DNA of 64,000 nt from Notamacropus eugenii (lineage: Eukaryota; Chordata; Mammalia; Diprotodontia; Macropodidae). A model generated the notes under the pieces. It made no database searches. It saw nothing but the letters and a program-made list of their open reading frames with translations, and had not been told where the DNA came from. Made by a program: the position numbers and the translations under genes. This document shows, in pieces, positions 44,601-54,185 of the stretch. Where the stretch lies: the NCBI RefSeq assembly GCF_028372415.1, contig NC_092878.1, forward strand, positions 5,173,501 through 5,237,500, written 5' to 3'. Each line of letters opens with the position of its first letter. Position 1 is the first letter of the stretch.

Positions 44601-47600
44601 GAGAAACTAAAACCTTGTGTAACTAAAAAAGGCTATTAATTATAGTACTTAGTTACTTAGGAAATAATTGTTTGAAATATTTGTAATTGTTTAAGTATAA
44701 AATGGGATTTATTTGTTCAGTTAATTTCTCAAATATTCATATGCAGTAATTTGTAGCTTTCCTTGACTGACTCTTCAGCTATGTTCAATGGACAGTTTTT
44801 ATTTGATAGACCTATGCATGTGAAAATGGTGAGTCCCTGCCCAACCCACCAAAAATACCTCCCTTTGGCCTTATGTGTATTATAACATTTTTGTAGTTAA
44901 ACTATTTCACAGTTTAACCGCATAATACATTTGTTTTCTTATTAGGATGACAAATCAGTCCCTCATGAGGACTATCGCTCTCATGATAGTAAGACACCTC
45001 AGTTGCCACGTAAGTGAAGCTATAATTAAAAAATGAAATGTTTTGAGACTAAATAACTATTTTTGGTGGACTGGGGAATAAATTCATTCTTTGTTTGTTA
45101 CATGAGTTAACGTCTCAAAAATGCTTATGGTTTTTTTTAAGTCATTAATTGATAATTTAAAAATACAGAGAGTTCTTTGCTATATTTAGTTAAGTGGAAG
45201 TAACATTATTTCTACGAAGTTTTCATCTATAGGTGATGGATATGGGTTTGTTGCTGTTGGCCCTTGAAATGTTTTTATGACTAGATTATTAGAAAGGCAG
45301 TTAGTAATTAATGGAAATTGTGAAAACATTGTCCTGTTTTTATGCATACAACATATAATCTACTATTACAAATAAGTTTTAGTTGTTTTCAGGTCCTATT
45401 TTGGAAAAAAAATAGGTAAACATTATATATAGCCAATAGGAACCAAGCAAGATACGAGAAAATAAGGAGCTTAAACCAAGAAAACCTTGGTGATGGAGTG
45501 GGTCCTTTAACAAAATTTAATAAAAATGTGTTGGTTTTGGTTGGTTTTGTTCATATATATATATATATATTTTTGCTATGGTGATATACCAGAGTATTGT
45601 ATTCCTAAATTTCTTTGTCAGTTTTTCTGGTCTGTAATTTTGTAAAGGCTTAAAATGTTATAAAAACTTTGATTTTAAGACTGGATCCTTAATACCACCA
45701 AGTTTTGTGTATTGCTCTTTGTTTTTAGGTGGTCTTGGAGGTATTGGAATGGGGCTTGGACCAGGTGGGCAGCCCATTAGTGCGAACCAGTTGAACATGG
45801 GAGGTGGAATGGGAAATCTAGGACCAGGAAGTAAGTGTTTTTGTGTTTTGTTTTTTTTCTGAAAATTGCCCTGCTTGGTCAATAACAAAAGTTTATATTT
45901 ATATCTTTCTCTGCAGTGTATTAGGAGCCTCCTTTAGAGCTTTGTGGATGTGGTGGCATCACTTGAATTGAAAGTGAAAACTCATGAGACCATCAAAGGG
46001 GAAATGAGAGTGGGAGAAAGCACGTTTTCTTTCACAGACAGCTGTGCTGTGACTATCATTTAACATACTAAGGGAAAAGGGAATGCGTAGCACATTACCT
46101 TGCACAGAGTAGGGCTAAAGATTTGTTGGTGGAATGAAATGGAGGTGTATCATTACTTATTTATTAATAAGGTAGTATAAATTTGCATGTCAGGTTAAGG
46201 ATAAATATAGGTAGGTGTGTCTATTCAGATGAAACAATATAATTTAGCTGAGATGATTTTTACATTTGCTTTACTTAACCAACTAAAATTGCATAGCGCT
46301 TGAGGTCAGTGATAGTAGTAGCTTTCTCAGTCCAGGCAGAAATGTTCTCCATAGTGCCTTTGCTGCGTGGCTTTCTTAGCTTCCTTGTTAAGGCAAACCA
46401 TCCCCAGCCTACGCTAGATTATACGGGTAGGGCAGTTATAGAAATGGCCAGATTACCTGTACGTATCCTTTAGTGACTTTGTAGTGTTTGTGCTGTAAAA
46501 TAGAGGTTCTTGTGCATCTGGAGACCTGAGGTAGAAGGCTTTATTGAACAGTTACAGCCAACTAAAGAGAGTATACTATTACATAGATGATTGACTTTCT
46601 CATACCTTTTACCTTTTCTTCTCTGAAATGTTTGTTGAATTTAAATTGAATTCCTGTACTCATTAAAAAGACATTGTGGGGTGGGAATTGGATCTGAGAA
46701 GCGGGGGGAAAATGGAAGCAACGCTTTCCTTTTTTTGTCCTCCGGTAATTTCTCAGGCCTAATCCTTGAACCTTCACAACTGGATGACTGGCATGGGGGT
46801 CAGGCACGTGACCCCCACCCCAAATTATTATCTCTTATCTCTTAAAGCATTTGTTTATGCTTTGTTGCATCATTTTGTGGCCATAGACATGAAACATTAC
46901 ATTCTTTCTCCACATTTTTCTAAAAGTAAATATTTTGTATTTCATTTGAGGTATGGGAATGGATGGTCCTGGTTTTGGAGGAATGAATAGAATGGGAGGA
47001 GGTATGTACAAGACTTTACATTTTGTGTGTTCGATCATCACCATTTACTGAAAAACTGTCAGACGTGAAACATAGATTCCTCCTTCCCTTAATGCCACCC
47101 CGTTTCCCAGGGAGCTTTTTGTAGGAATTGATTCTAACAAAGGTTTTTAGTAGTGTTAGGAAGTAGCCACATAAAGTTGGTGCAGTAGTCTGATGGGTAG
47201 AGGAAAAACCAACAGGTGACACTTACTGCAACAGAAGTTTACCTTTACATTATGTAATTAACAATAGCATCTTCAAATTTATCCTTATTATGTAGGAGTT
47301 GGGTTTGGTGGCATGGAAACAATGAATAGCATGGGAGGATTTGGAGGAATTAGCCGAATGGGAGGTAGGTAAATTCTTGATTTGGAGGGGGGAGGGGAAT
47401 CGGGAGTGTGTTCTGTGTCTAGCTCTTCCCTACTATTAAATTGTTCCCTCCTTCACTTAGGAATGGGTGCTATAGAGGACTTCAGAGGGAGCATGGGCAG
47501 TGGAATGAGTGGAGGGATAGGGACTGGCATGGCAGGAGTGGGAACTGGTATGGGCGGCCTGGGAAGCAGCATGGGAGGTAAGTTAGGTAAATAACGTTTT

Positions 47601-50600
47601 CATATTCACAAGTTTTACTGTCATCTTACTTTTATTTTAGGCATGTTCTTAAAGAAGTGTTGAAATGCTTGAAAATATTTATATTGTTCCTGCTATTATT
47701 TCACGTTCTTTACAGAATTGTATCGTGGTGGAATGGCCACTAGCATGGAAAGAGACTTTGGGCGTGGTGACATTGGAATGAATCGAGGCTTCGGGGATTC
47801 TTTTGGTAGAATTGGTAGGACAGTGTTGTCATGTTGTGCTTCTTTCTCTTTTTGTGGGTCATGTCAAAATACTTTTATTTTTCCATCTTAAAAATAAGGA
47901 ATATTATATATAATGTTTCATCCAATTTTGTTTCTTAAAGAAGGGAGTACTTTTGATGATAAACTGACAAGACTGAGGTGCTTTGTTGTAGTTTGCCCTT
48001 TAAAACAGAAGGCCTACACATAAAGTGCTTGAGAGTGAACACTCTTAGAAAGTCCTCAATGAACTCTGTTATCTTACATTAGTTTCTTATAAGTGAAATA
48101 TTAAAATGTCAAATTAATTACTTATACTCTATTGAAAGTAACTGTAGTTAACTAGCATATTATCTGTCTTTGTTAAGGTGGTGCAATGATTGGAGGTTTT
48201 GCAGGAGGAATGGGAGCTTCTAACATGGGTCCAGTAGGATCTGGCATGAGTAGGTTTTCAAGTTTTTCCTAAAATTAATTTTAAAATGTTTGCTATATGC
48301 AAAAAACTGCTAGGAATTTGTAATGACAGTGTAAAATCTCATCATACTTATTCTAGAATTACACTTTTGTCTGGTGAGAGGTTATATAGGAAAACCTTGG
48401 TAGTTTGATTGAAGGCCCTGTTTCTTGACTATTGATTTTTAGTTCTTGACTGTTCCTGTGCAGATACCTAAATATGTGTGAACTCAAACCCCACTGTAGG
48501 TTTCTCTTCTCTAGCAAGATTTCCCTGAACATGTGTGTGGAGCAGCATTACTTTTGCCCTAGCGCCAGTTTTACTCCCTTGCTAATTGTTTTTTAATTTA
48601 TTTAAGAGTTAGGGGGAGTTATCCAGTGAATTGCTTTACATTTCTCATTTGAGGGGTTCCTAAGACTGTATAAGAAATATTGGGAGGTGGGCTCCTTCCA
48701 TGTCACCTAAAGTCTGTCAGAGTAGCTTTGTAACTTCACTGAGAAACACATGTTGAGTTTCTTCCAGTTTTAGTTCTCTTATTTGTTGCCTTATTTTACC
48801 CTTGACCTCAGGAACTATTTATACCCAATTTATTGACCCCACTTCCTTACTAAACCATTGTTTTCCATGTGAGCTTTTCCTGCCACACTGACTTCTGATT
48901 GGTAGATGCACTTTGAACATCAAAAATCCAGCTCCTGAAAACTTATTGACAATTCTTCTACTAAACCATTCTCTTCTCTGGCTTCCATTTTGTCATAGAC
49001 TGATCAGTCATGTTCTCTGTTAACTCTTCTCATCCCTAACATAGAATCAATGAATTACAGAAGTTGGTAGCAACCTTTCAGTAATGTCTTGTCTTGGTGC
49101 ATTTCACTGGCTGTTCCCCGTGCCTGGAATGCTCTCCCTCCTCAGCTCCATCTCATGGCTTCCCTGGCTCCCTTTAACTCCTACCTAAAATTCTACATTC
49201 TGCATGAAGGCTTTTTTTCTCCCCTATAATGCTAAGCACCTTTCCTCTGTGGCTTATTTCCTATTTCTGCGTATAGCTTGCTTGTACGTATTTGTTTGCT
49301 TGTAGTCTCTCCCATCAGACGGTGAGCTCCTTGAGAGCATAGACTGTATTTAGCCCTTCTTTGTGTCCTGAGCTTTTAGCACAGTGCTTGGCATGTAGAC
49401 AGATGCTTAAGAACTTATTGACTGATTGACTGGTCATTTAATTCAGTTAATACTTAAGTAGGAATACTTGGCAAGTAGCCATTCAGCTTCTTCTTAGAGA
49501 CCTTCAGTGAAAGGAAATCCACTAGGTCCTCAGACACGCTATTCCTTTTTGAAAGCTCTGATTATTAGCTTTGCATTAAAGCACATCTGGATCTGCCTCT
49601 TTCTAAGTTCTACCCAATGCTTCCACACAGAATAACTCTTAGAGATGGCTGTCATATCCTCCCTTATTCTCTTCAGAATAGACATGCTCTGTTCCTTCAG
49701 ATGGTTGTTATATGGAATGATTTTGAGTTCCTTTCAAGATCCTGGTTGTTCTCCTTGGAATATACTGCAGACTTTCAATCTCTTTCCCAAAATTATATGC
49801 CCAGAAATGAGCATATGTTACTCCAGATGTAGTATAAATAGGGCTTATTAAAGCAGGACAGTCATCTACTTTGTTCTCAATCACAACTTAGAGGACAATA
49901 ATATTGAGCATTTGTGTAATGCTTTCATTATTGTTGTTTATTCATTTTTCAGTCCTGTCCAACTCTTAGTGACCTCTTTTGGGATTTTCTTGGCAAAGAC
50001 ACTGGAGTGGTTTGCCATTTCCTTCTCCAGCTCATTTTACAAATGAGGAAACTGATACAAACAGGGTTATGTGAGTAGCCTAGGGTCACAAAGATAGTTA
50101 AGTATCTCAGCTTGGATTTGTACTCAGGTCTTCCTGACTCCAGACAGCGTTCTGTTTACTGTGCCATATCTGGAGTTGGAAGGGATCTCAAAGGCCATCA
50201 AGTCCAACCCTTTCATTTTATCTTTGAGGCAGTGGAAGCCCAAGGATATAAAACTTCCTGCCCAAGGTCATGTAGGTAGTAAATAGCAGAAACCAGATTT
50301 GAACTCAGGTCCTCTGACTTCAGAACTGGTGCCTTTTCTACTGCACTAATGTTATGTAGCCTAAGATCACATTAACTTTTTTGGCTGCTGCATCACATTG
50401 CTGACCCATAATGGACTCATTGTTCATGGATATCCCCAGGTCTTTTTTGATATGCACTGTTGTTTAGCTGTGTTGTCCCCATCCTTTAGTGGTGAAGTAG
50501 ATTTTTAAAAAAAAAAATCCAAGTGCAGGACTTTATTAGATTGCATCTTACTATATTTAGCTGATTATCCTCCAGGGGTGGGGAGCCTGCAGCCTTGAAG

Positions 50601-53600
50601 CCATGTGTGGCCCTTTAGGTCCTCAAGTGCAGCCCTTTGATTGAATCCACATTTCACAGAACAAATCCCCTTAATAAAAGGATTTGTTCTGTAAAACTTG
50701 AACTCAATCAAAAGGCAGTGCCCAAGGACCTAGAAGGTCACATGTGATCTCAAGGTTGTCCAAATCTTTGGGAGTCCTGTTTAACTATCTATTGCGTAAA
50801 CTGTGCCCTATAGCTTTCTTCATCTGTCAGTTGGATAAATATTTTAATTGTATCTTCATTTAAATTGTTGATAAAAATAGATCCAAGGATAGATGTCTGA
50901 AACACTCTGTCAAAGACCTAGCTTGACACTGATCCATTAATTACCACTCTTTTGGTTCTTGTTATTCAACTAATTCCAGATCCAGCTATTGTCCCACCTA
51001 CGTCTCTCTACTTTGTCCACAAGGATATAATGAGAAACTTTGTAAGATATCTTGCTAAAATCCAGGTATACTAGTTGTGCAGTTTCCTTAACCCACCAAA
51101 GTAATAACTCTGCCACAGGAAATGAGGTTAGTCCGGCATGGCTGATTATTTTTTAATATGTTTAATTTTTTTCAATTAATAAAAATCTATTTTCTCTCTC
51201 TACTACTCAGCATATTGCTATAGGACCTTAGCCTGAAAGAGCCAGGGTCTCCCATTGCATCCTGGGCTGTCTCCAGTCATCCTGATGAATATCAGGTCAC
51301 TGGACCCCAATGGCTCAGGAGAAGAAAGTGAGGCTGGTGACCTTGTACAGCCCTCCCTCACTCAGATCAAAGTCACCTGCAAGTCATGTCATCCTCTTGA
51401 TGCCCTGGTCCTCTCCAAGAATGAAGGACAAACACAGCGACACAACACCTTCTCAGCCACAACAGCAGCAAAGATCACAACCCTTATACATGTGCATAGT
51501 AAAGCAGAACAGATTCTTAAATTCATTGTGACTTATTCTTGATACTGGGCTGGCTTTTAGTGACTGATAATCTCTTCAAAGTCCCCCAAAGCATCCTTTT
51601 AATAATATGTTCTAGGCTTTTACCAAGAATTAAAGTTAAACTCATGAAGCCTGTTGTTTGAAGAATGTACTTTATTTTAAAAATTGTGAGAGCGTTTGGT
51701 TATCTCTAGGCCTCTACCATCTCTTCTATTCTCCCCATTTTTCATAAATCACAAATAGCAGCTTAGCCATTACATTCACAAGTTCTTAGGATATCAGAAA
51801 GTCTGAGTTTGGTTACTTCAGTTATTTGAATATCTAGGTCATCTCTTTTTTTTCACTTACCTTAGCTTTCCCAGTCAAAAGATCCTTCTTCTTGGTGAAA
51901 AAAAAAAAAAGCAAAAACGGAGGTAAAATAGTTTTCACCGTTAACATGATTTCCATTATCATGATGTGTTTTACCATTAACCAAGGTCCTATGCTTTTTA
52001 TACTTCCTTATGCCCCCGAACAAAGCGTTTCAAAAAGATTTTTATTGTTCTTCAGCATTAATTGTACACATTGACTCATTTTAGGCTTTTTAGCATCCCT
52101 AACATCCACCTTAGGATTCACCCTTTCTTCTGACTTATGTGCATATCTTTTAATATAAATTGATCTAGTTCCCTTGTGTGTCTCTTTAGATAATTTCTCC
52201 CAATCTTTCTCACTGGAATTATTTGTGTCTGTTTTAAGGATTTAATTCCTCTTGAGATGAATTCCCCTTAGGCCATCAGTTCCTGCCTGTTCATTTTCTG
52301 ATCTCTTCAAAATTTACTCTCCTGAAGTTTAGAATATTGTATTATACCTGGCATTCTTTCCCTTATCCTACCCCTTTCCTTTTTTTTTTTTCAATTATAA
52401 GCTACTAGTAGTCTGTATATCCCCAAAGGCTTGTTATTTCTTGTTTGACAACCAGTCTGATCTTTTTTCATAACCAGGTCTTTCCAAAAAGTAGGTTGGA
52501 ATTTCTCAGCTGCTCTGGTTTTACTATAGAGAGAGCAATGACCAGCAGACTTCATATGGCTGAAGGGACCCATCACTCTTCTGTTCTTTCCCTAAGCTAT
52601 TTTCTTTCTGCTTCAGGAGCCCATCATCAGTTCTTCTGTTTGGGGTGGTCTTGGAGTGTGCTACCACCACAGTAATGCTGCTGTTTCTCTATCTGTGATT
52701 GCAATCTGAATCTTCACCTGGCAATTTTTCTATAGTTGGTAGGTTTCATACCCTAGAGGACATGTCCTTGATGTGCAGCGCTATTCTATTACCCCTTTTA
52801 TCTGATTTCTTCTCCTTAAATAAGGTATATGTTTCCATTACTGTACTTTGGTCATAGATTATATCCCACAAAGTCTCATCAGTTTTTTGCCTTTCTGTTT
52901 TTGTTTCTGTCATTCTTTCTGGCTCTGTTCCACATTTCTGGTTGCCAAGTCATTTTAGAATGTTTTTTGGAATCATGTGATCCTAGCATTTTAGTGTGAT
53001 TATTTGGTGTAAGTAGAAGTCAAGGAGTAGGGAGAGTTAGAGGGCCAAGGGGTAAACTGAGGGAATTGTTGAGACTGGAGGAATACAGTAAAATAAGTGG
53101 ATAGCAAAGGATATTAGAGTACCAGGAGTAAGATTAAATGCAAAAATATGAACCAGTTGCTTAAGTTCCCAAGCTTTATAGTATTATCTCTTAACCTCAC
53201 CATATCTCCTGATTAATATTGAACTTAATGATCTTGCTGTTAGAAGATGGTATCTATCTTATATCTGTTGATTCTTACCCTCTGAGAAAAACTGGGAATA
53301 ATTTTAGCAAACAAGTAGAAACGTGTAAGGAAAATTGGGGAAGCAGTGTAATAACGGAGGATTTGTTTAGAGTGGCAAATTAAGAGTTTGTAGGAATTGC
53401 TATCTGAATTTACTTCCCATAGTTCTGTGTTTAGGAATGATCAAGTAAAATAAAGAATGAAAGTAAAAGGCAAAAACCAATCATGAAAAACCCAAACTAT
53501 GCAATGTTGTGTGCAGGTTTTGTTGGATATGTTTGATCATGGTAGAAGCACATAGATGTACACATGTAATGTGCTCCGTGTATGTATAGTAGATAGTATA

Positions 53601-54185
53601 TTATACATACTCAGTTAACCAACAATAATTTAAATTAGATTTTATAGCAGTTTTAAAGAAAACATTTGTATGTTTAATGCTAAAAGACTTTACCTTTTTA
53701 CTGATATGATTATATTAAAAGGAGTAATTTTTCCTCTCCTTTTTCCCCCATTAATGACTTTACTACCTCACCTTTTTGTTTATCTAAAAAAAATCATAAA
53801 ACTATAAACTCCCAAATCTTCTTTTCCCTCTCTCACAACCCCAGGTGGTGGAATGGGTGGTATGAACAGCATGACTGGAGGAATGGGAATGGGACTTGAC
53901 CGGATGAGCTCCAGCTTTGATAGAATGGGACCTGGCATGGGAGCTGTGCTGGAAAGAAGCATCGACATGGATCGAGGATTTGTGTCTGGCCCGATGGGAA
54001 GTGCAATGAGAGACAGAATAGGCTCCAAAGGAAACCAGATATTTGTCAGAAATGTAAGCAAATAAATGTAAAGGACACTTTTTTTCTTTAATTTTCTTTG
54101 TGTATCTATTACTAATACCTGTTTTCATTCTAGCTGCCTTTTGACTTGACTTGGCAGAAACTAAAAGAGAAATTCAGTCAGTGTG
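29430..54185 (+). CDS. MYEF2: MYEF2 gene, coding exons 1-17 (3' end lies outside the window)
   Basis: This is the gene for myelin expression factor 2, an hnRNP M-like nuclear RNA/DNA-binding protein known as a repressor of myelin basic protein transcription. Seventeen exons join in one frame: 173+209+53+8+94+192+154+50+64+102+51+69+117+99+72+209+52 = 1,768 nt, or 589 codons plus one base. The product has an acidic, Gln/Pro-rich N terminus, RRM1 (about residues 104-180, RNP2 VFISNI, RNP1 RGCGVVEF), RRM2 (about 237-311, RNP2 IFVANL, RNP1 RGMGTVTF), a Gly/Met-rich linker (about 333-560) and the start of RRM3 (IFVRNLPFDLTW). The N terminus MADADKAEAPG and the linker match MYEF2 rather than HNRNPM. 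The remaining part of RRM3, about 55 residues, and the stop codon were not found before 64000. Identification is from recall of the family, not a search. Confidence 0.96.
32425..33108. repeat. GC-rich minisatellite in MYEF2 intron 1
   Basis: About 685 bp of tandem 18-bp units (CTGTGCCCCGATGTGGAG and variants ending GGGG or with CAACG) interleaved with 11-bp CTGTGCCCGCT units, giving a 29-bp higher-order unit. Since 29 is not a multiple of 3, long open frames appear in many frames on both strands (up to 386 codons). None is a gene. Confidence 0.95.
33125..33790 (-). pseudogene. L1 ORF2 fragment, antisense, in MYEF2 intron 1
   Basis: The minus strand reads RRVINGQHTAVNARSNRAFD and ENWKTAWQKLGTDQHLTSCT KVR, the region of L1 ORF2 after the RT domain (ENW... 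LTPYTK in other mammals). It abuts the minisatellite directly at its left end. Stops and frameshifts are present. The longest open piece is 33506-33736. Confidence 0.75.
33791..34787. other. 3' part of MYEF2 intron 1
   Basis: AT-rich, with a CT-rich microsatellite (34251-34275) and the pyrimidine tract of the exon 2 acceptor (34765-34779). The 104-codon minus-strand frame at 34211-34525 shows no domain. Confidence 0.5.
34788..34996 (+). CDS. MYEF2: MYEF2 exon 2 (basic linker and first half of RRM1)
   Basis: It follows a long T-tract and a TTTAG acceptor. It completes Met58 and encodes ENDDSVKEERSDLKEKSSGN, a lysine-rich stretch, then RRM1 from about residue 104, with RNP2 VFISNI and the helix DMKWQAIKDLMREK. 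It ends with the first base of Val128; the donor is GTAACT. The intron before it is 5,185 bp. Confidence 0.95.
34997..36256. other. MYEF2 intron 2
   Basis: About 1.26 kb with no recognised repeat beyond short T-runs. The frame at 35200-35385 is not coding. Confidence 0.5.
36257..36309 (+). CDS. MYEF2: MYEF2 exon 3 (RRM1 middle)
   Basis: The 53-bp exon encodes VGEVTYVELFKDSEGKSR, the RRM1 beta2-beta3 segment, between the acceptor TTATGTAG and the consensus donor GTAAGT. It ends in phase 0 exactly at the Arg145 that begins the RNP1 motif. The next recognisable exon cannot follow directly in frame; see the microexon at 37636. Confidence 0.94.
36905..36995 (+). repeat. L2-type LINE 3' end in intron 3
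   Basis: 'gcacatagtaggcgcttaat' followed by 'caatgcttgttgattgattg' is a well-preserved L2 terminal block with the TGATTGATTGA tail. Confidence 0.8.
37636..37643 (+). CDS. MYEF2: MYEF2 exon 4, an 8-nt microexon encoding the RNP1 core
   Basis: The eight bases GGTTGTGG sit between the acceptor GATGTAG and the donor GTAAGA. They encode Gly146-Cys147 and two bases of Gly148, and so restore the expected RNP1 RGCGVVEF between exons 3 and 5. Without them exon 3 joins exon 5 as R-C-G-stop. A pyrimidine run and a TTGAC possible branch site lie just upstream, and the intron to exon 5 is only 101 bp. The frame and the family motif both require these bases, so the call is strong, although no transcript was available to check. 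Confidence 0.9.
37745..37838 (+). CDS. MYEF2: MYEF2 exon 5 (end of RRM1)
   Basis: The exon starts after the CCCTAAG acceptor with the last base of Gly148 and encodes VVEFKDEEFVKKALETMNKY then DLSGRPLNIKE, which is RRM1 beta3 to beta4. It ends in phase 0 at Glu179 with donor GTAAGA. A long T-run lies before the acceptor. Confidence 0.95.
38029..38048. repeat. Poly-C run in intron 5
   Basis: An uninterrupted run of about 19-20 C, liable to length variation and sequencing error. Confidence 0.9.
39455..39560 (+). repeat. MIR-type SINE, sense, in intron 5
   Basis: 'aggcttgaagtcaggaagac', 'tttggttccgatccagcctc' and 'gcgtgtgatcctaagaagtt' match the 5' half of a MIR-like SINE. Confidence 0.6.
40645..40800 (+). 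repeat. MIR-type SINE, sense, in intron 5
   Basis: 'ggacaagtcacttaacctct' and 'ctaggcctcagtttctttac' form the sense core. Confidence 0.75.
43059..43250 (+). CDS. MYEF2: MYEF2 exon 6 (inter-RRM linker and start of RRM2)
   Basis: The 192-bp exon (64 codons, phase 0 at both ends) encodes DPDGENARRALQRTGG, a Pro/Asn-rich linker (LPPSILNNPNIPPEVISNL) and the first strand of RRM2, STIFVAN. The acceptor is TTATAG and the donor GTAAGT. It follows a 5.2-kb intron. Confidence 0.96.
44042..44195 (+). CDS. MYEF2: MYEF2 exon 7 (most of RRM2)
   Basis: It encodes LDFKVGWKKLKEVFSIAG, then KRADIKEDKDGKSRGMGT and TFDQAIEAVQAI. This holds the RRM2 RNP1 octamer RGMGTVTF (residues 277-284). It ends one base into Ser295 at a GTATCC donor, which is weaker than the neighbouring donors. 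The open frame runs on into the intron to 44350, but the next exon restores the expected SMFNGQFLF. Confidence 0.95.
44779..44828 (+). CDS. MYEF2: MYEF2 exon 8 (end of RRM2)
   Basis: The 50-bp exon encodes SMFNGQFLFDRPMHVKM, the last helix and beta4 of RRM2. The acceptor is CTCTTCAG, the donor GTGAGT, and it ends in phase 0. The intron to exon 9 is 117 bp. Confidence 0.95.
44946..45009 (+). CDS. MYEF2: MYEF2 exon 9
   Basis: The 64-bp exon encodes DDKSVPHEDYRSHDSKTPQL then P and the first base of Arg333, the short charged link between RRM2 and the glycine-rich domain. The acceptor is TATTAG and the donor GTAAGT. Confidence 0.94.
45729..45830 (+). CDS. MYEF2: MYEF2 exon 10 (start of Gly/Met-rich linker)
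   Basis: It encodes RGLGGIGMGLGPGGQPISAN then QLNMGGGMGNLGPG and ends one base into the next codon. Splicing to exon 11 makes that codon serine. The acceptor is TTTTTAG and the donor GTAAGT. This begins the low-complexity MG-repeat linker of the hnRNP M family. Confidence 0.94.
46951..47001 (+). CDS. MYEF2: MYEF2 exon 11 (Gly/Met-rich linker)
   Basis: The 51-bp exon encodes MGMDGPGFGGMNRMGG. The acceptor is TTTGAG and the donor GTATGT. From exon 9 to exon 15 every boundary is in phase 1, so any of these exons can be skipped in frame. Confidence 0.93.
47296..47364 (+). CDS. MYEF2: MYEF2 exon 12 (Gly/Met-rich linker)
   Basis: The 69-bp exon encodes GVGFGGMETMNSMGGFGGIS then RMG. The acceptor is TATGTAG and the donor GTAGGT. 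The following intron is only 96 bp. Confidence 0.93.
47461..47577 (+). CDS. MYEF2: MYEF2 exon 13 (probable in-frame cassette exon)
   Basis: The 117-bp exon has good splice sites (CTTCACTTAG, GTAAGT) and encodes GMGAIEDFRGSMGSGMSGGI followed by more MG repeats. It adds 39 codons in phase 1-1. As I recall the usual mammalian protein, RMG of exon 12 joins directly to ELYRG of exon 14, so this exon is probably alternative. It has flanking introns of 96 and 138 bp. The low-complexity frame is continuous and has no stop. Confidence 0.8.
47716..47814 (+). CDS. MYEF2: MYEF2 exon 14
   Basis: The 99-bp exon encodes ELYRGGMATSMERDFGRGDI then GMNRGFGDSFGRI. The acceptor is CTTTACAG and the donor GTAGGA. 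It is a conserved part of the linker with Arg-rich rather than purely Gly/Met sequence. Confidence 0.94.
48178..48249 (+). CDS. MYEF2: MYEF2 exon 15
   Basis: The 72-bp exon encodes GGAMIGGFAGGMGASNMGPV then GSGM. The acceptor TGTTAAG is less typical; a TCTGTCTTTGT pyrimidine stretch precedes it. The donor is GTAGGT. It precedes the 5.6-kb intron filled by an antisense L3/CR1 copy. Confidence 0.92.
49075..49435 (+). repeat. L2-type LINE 3' region in intron 15
   Basis: 'tgcctggaatgctctccctc', 'ctcccatcagacggtgagct', 'ccttgagagcatagactgta' and 'agcacagtgcttggcatgta' with an 'actgattgactg' tail form a clear L2 3' end. Confidence 0.85.
49925..50168 (-). mobile_element. tRNA-derived CORE-SINE, antisense, inserted in the L3/CR1 copy
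   Basis: 'attgttgtttattcattttt' (tail), 'ttggcaaagacactggagtg', 'cagctcattttacaaatgag' and 'tcaggtcttcctgactccag' read as the reverse of the SINE at 4449. Confidence 0.8.
50169..50352 (-). repeat. MIR/THER-type SINE, antisense
   Basis: 'gagttggaagggatctcaaa', 'ctgcccaaggtcatgtaggt' and 'tttgaactcaggtcctctga' are typical of an antisense MIR-like copy. It abuts the previous SINE. Confidence 0.8.
50573..50765. mobile_element. Palindromic hAT-type MITE inserted in the L3/CR1 copy
   Basis: Starts CAGGGGTGGGGAGCC (a hAT-type end). The centre is an inverted repeat, ACAGAACAAATCC then GGATTTGTTCTGT around a short AT loop (about 50655-50692), with outer arms 'aggtcctcaagtgcagcc' and 'ggcagtgcccaaggacct'. 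The right end is eroded. Confidence 0.7.
51225..51440 (-). repeat. 'gtccttcgttctc' retroelement family, antisense
   Basis: 'agggtctcccattgcatcct', 'gaggctggtgaccttgtaca' and 'aatgaaggacaaacacagcg' match the antisense copy at 7598. Two overlapping open frames here are repeat-derived. Confidence 0.75.
53845..54053 (+). CDS. MYEF2: MYEF2 exon 16 (end of linker, start of RRM3)
   Basis: The 209-bp exon encodes the last Gly/Met repeats (GGMGGMNSMTGGMGMGLDRM), the segment SSSFDRMGPGMGAVLERSID, and the first strand of RRM3, NQIFVRN. It ends in phase 0 at residue 572. The acceptor follows a strong pyrimidine tract (ACAACCCCAG) and the donor is GTAAGC. Confidence 0.95.
54134..54185 (+). CDS. MYEF2: MYEF2 exon 17 (RRM3, partial; last exon in window)
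   Basis: The 52-bp exon encodes LPFDLTWQKLKEKFSQC and one base of Gly590, then a GTAAGT donor. The preceding intron is 80 bp. The rest of RRM3 (expected to begin HVMFAEIK) was not seen in the following 9.8 kb, so the gene continues past the right edge. Confidence 0.94.

Larger units (their letters stand above)
43251..46950. other. MYEF2 introns 6-10, non-exonic content
   Basis: Introns of 791, 583, 117, 719 and 1,120 bp. I see only a (TA)n run at 45556-45572, T-runs, and no clear repeat copy. Frames such as 46562-46807 (minus) are not coding. Confidence 0.5.
49470..52990 (-). repeat. L3/CR1 LINE, antisense, about 3 kb, split by later insertions
   Basis: Antisense L3/CR1 appears in pieces at 49470-49915, 50355-50572, 50766-51165 and 51540-52990. 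Markers are 'ttttttggctgctgcatcac', 'aattccagatccagctattg', 'gtccacaaggatataatgag', 'ggaaatgaggttagtccggc' and 'taataatatgttctaggctt'. The reverse strand corresponds to the 3' UTR, the RT (FDKVS, LFNIF blocks, decayed) and, beyond 51850, probably endonuclease. It fills most of MYEF2 intron 15 and cannot code. Confidence 0.75.

Noticed and set aside
29430..54185. HNRNPM as the gene identity
   Set aside because: The N terminus, the linker (ELYRG, FGRGDIGMNRGFGDSFGRI) and the RRM details fit MYEF2; the repeated ERMG blocks of HNRNPM are absent.
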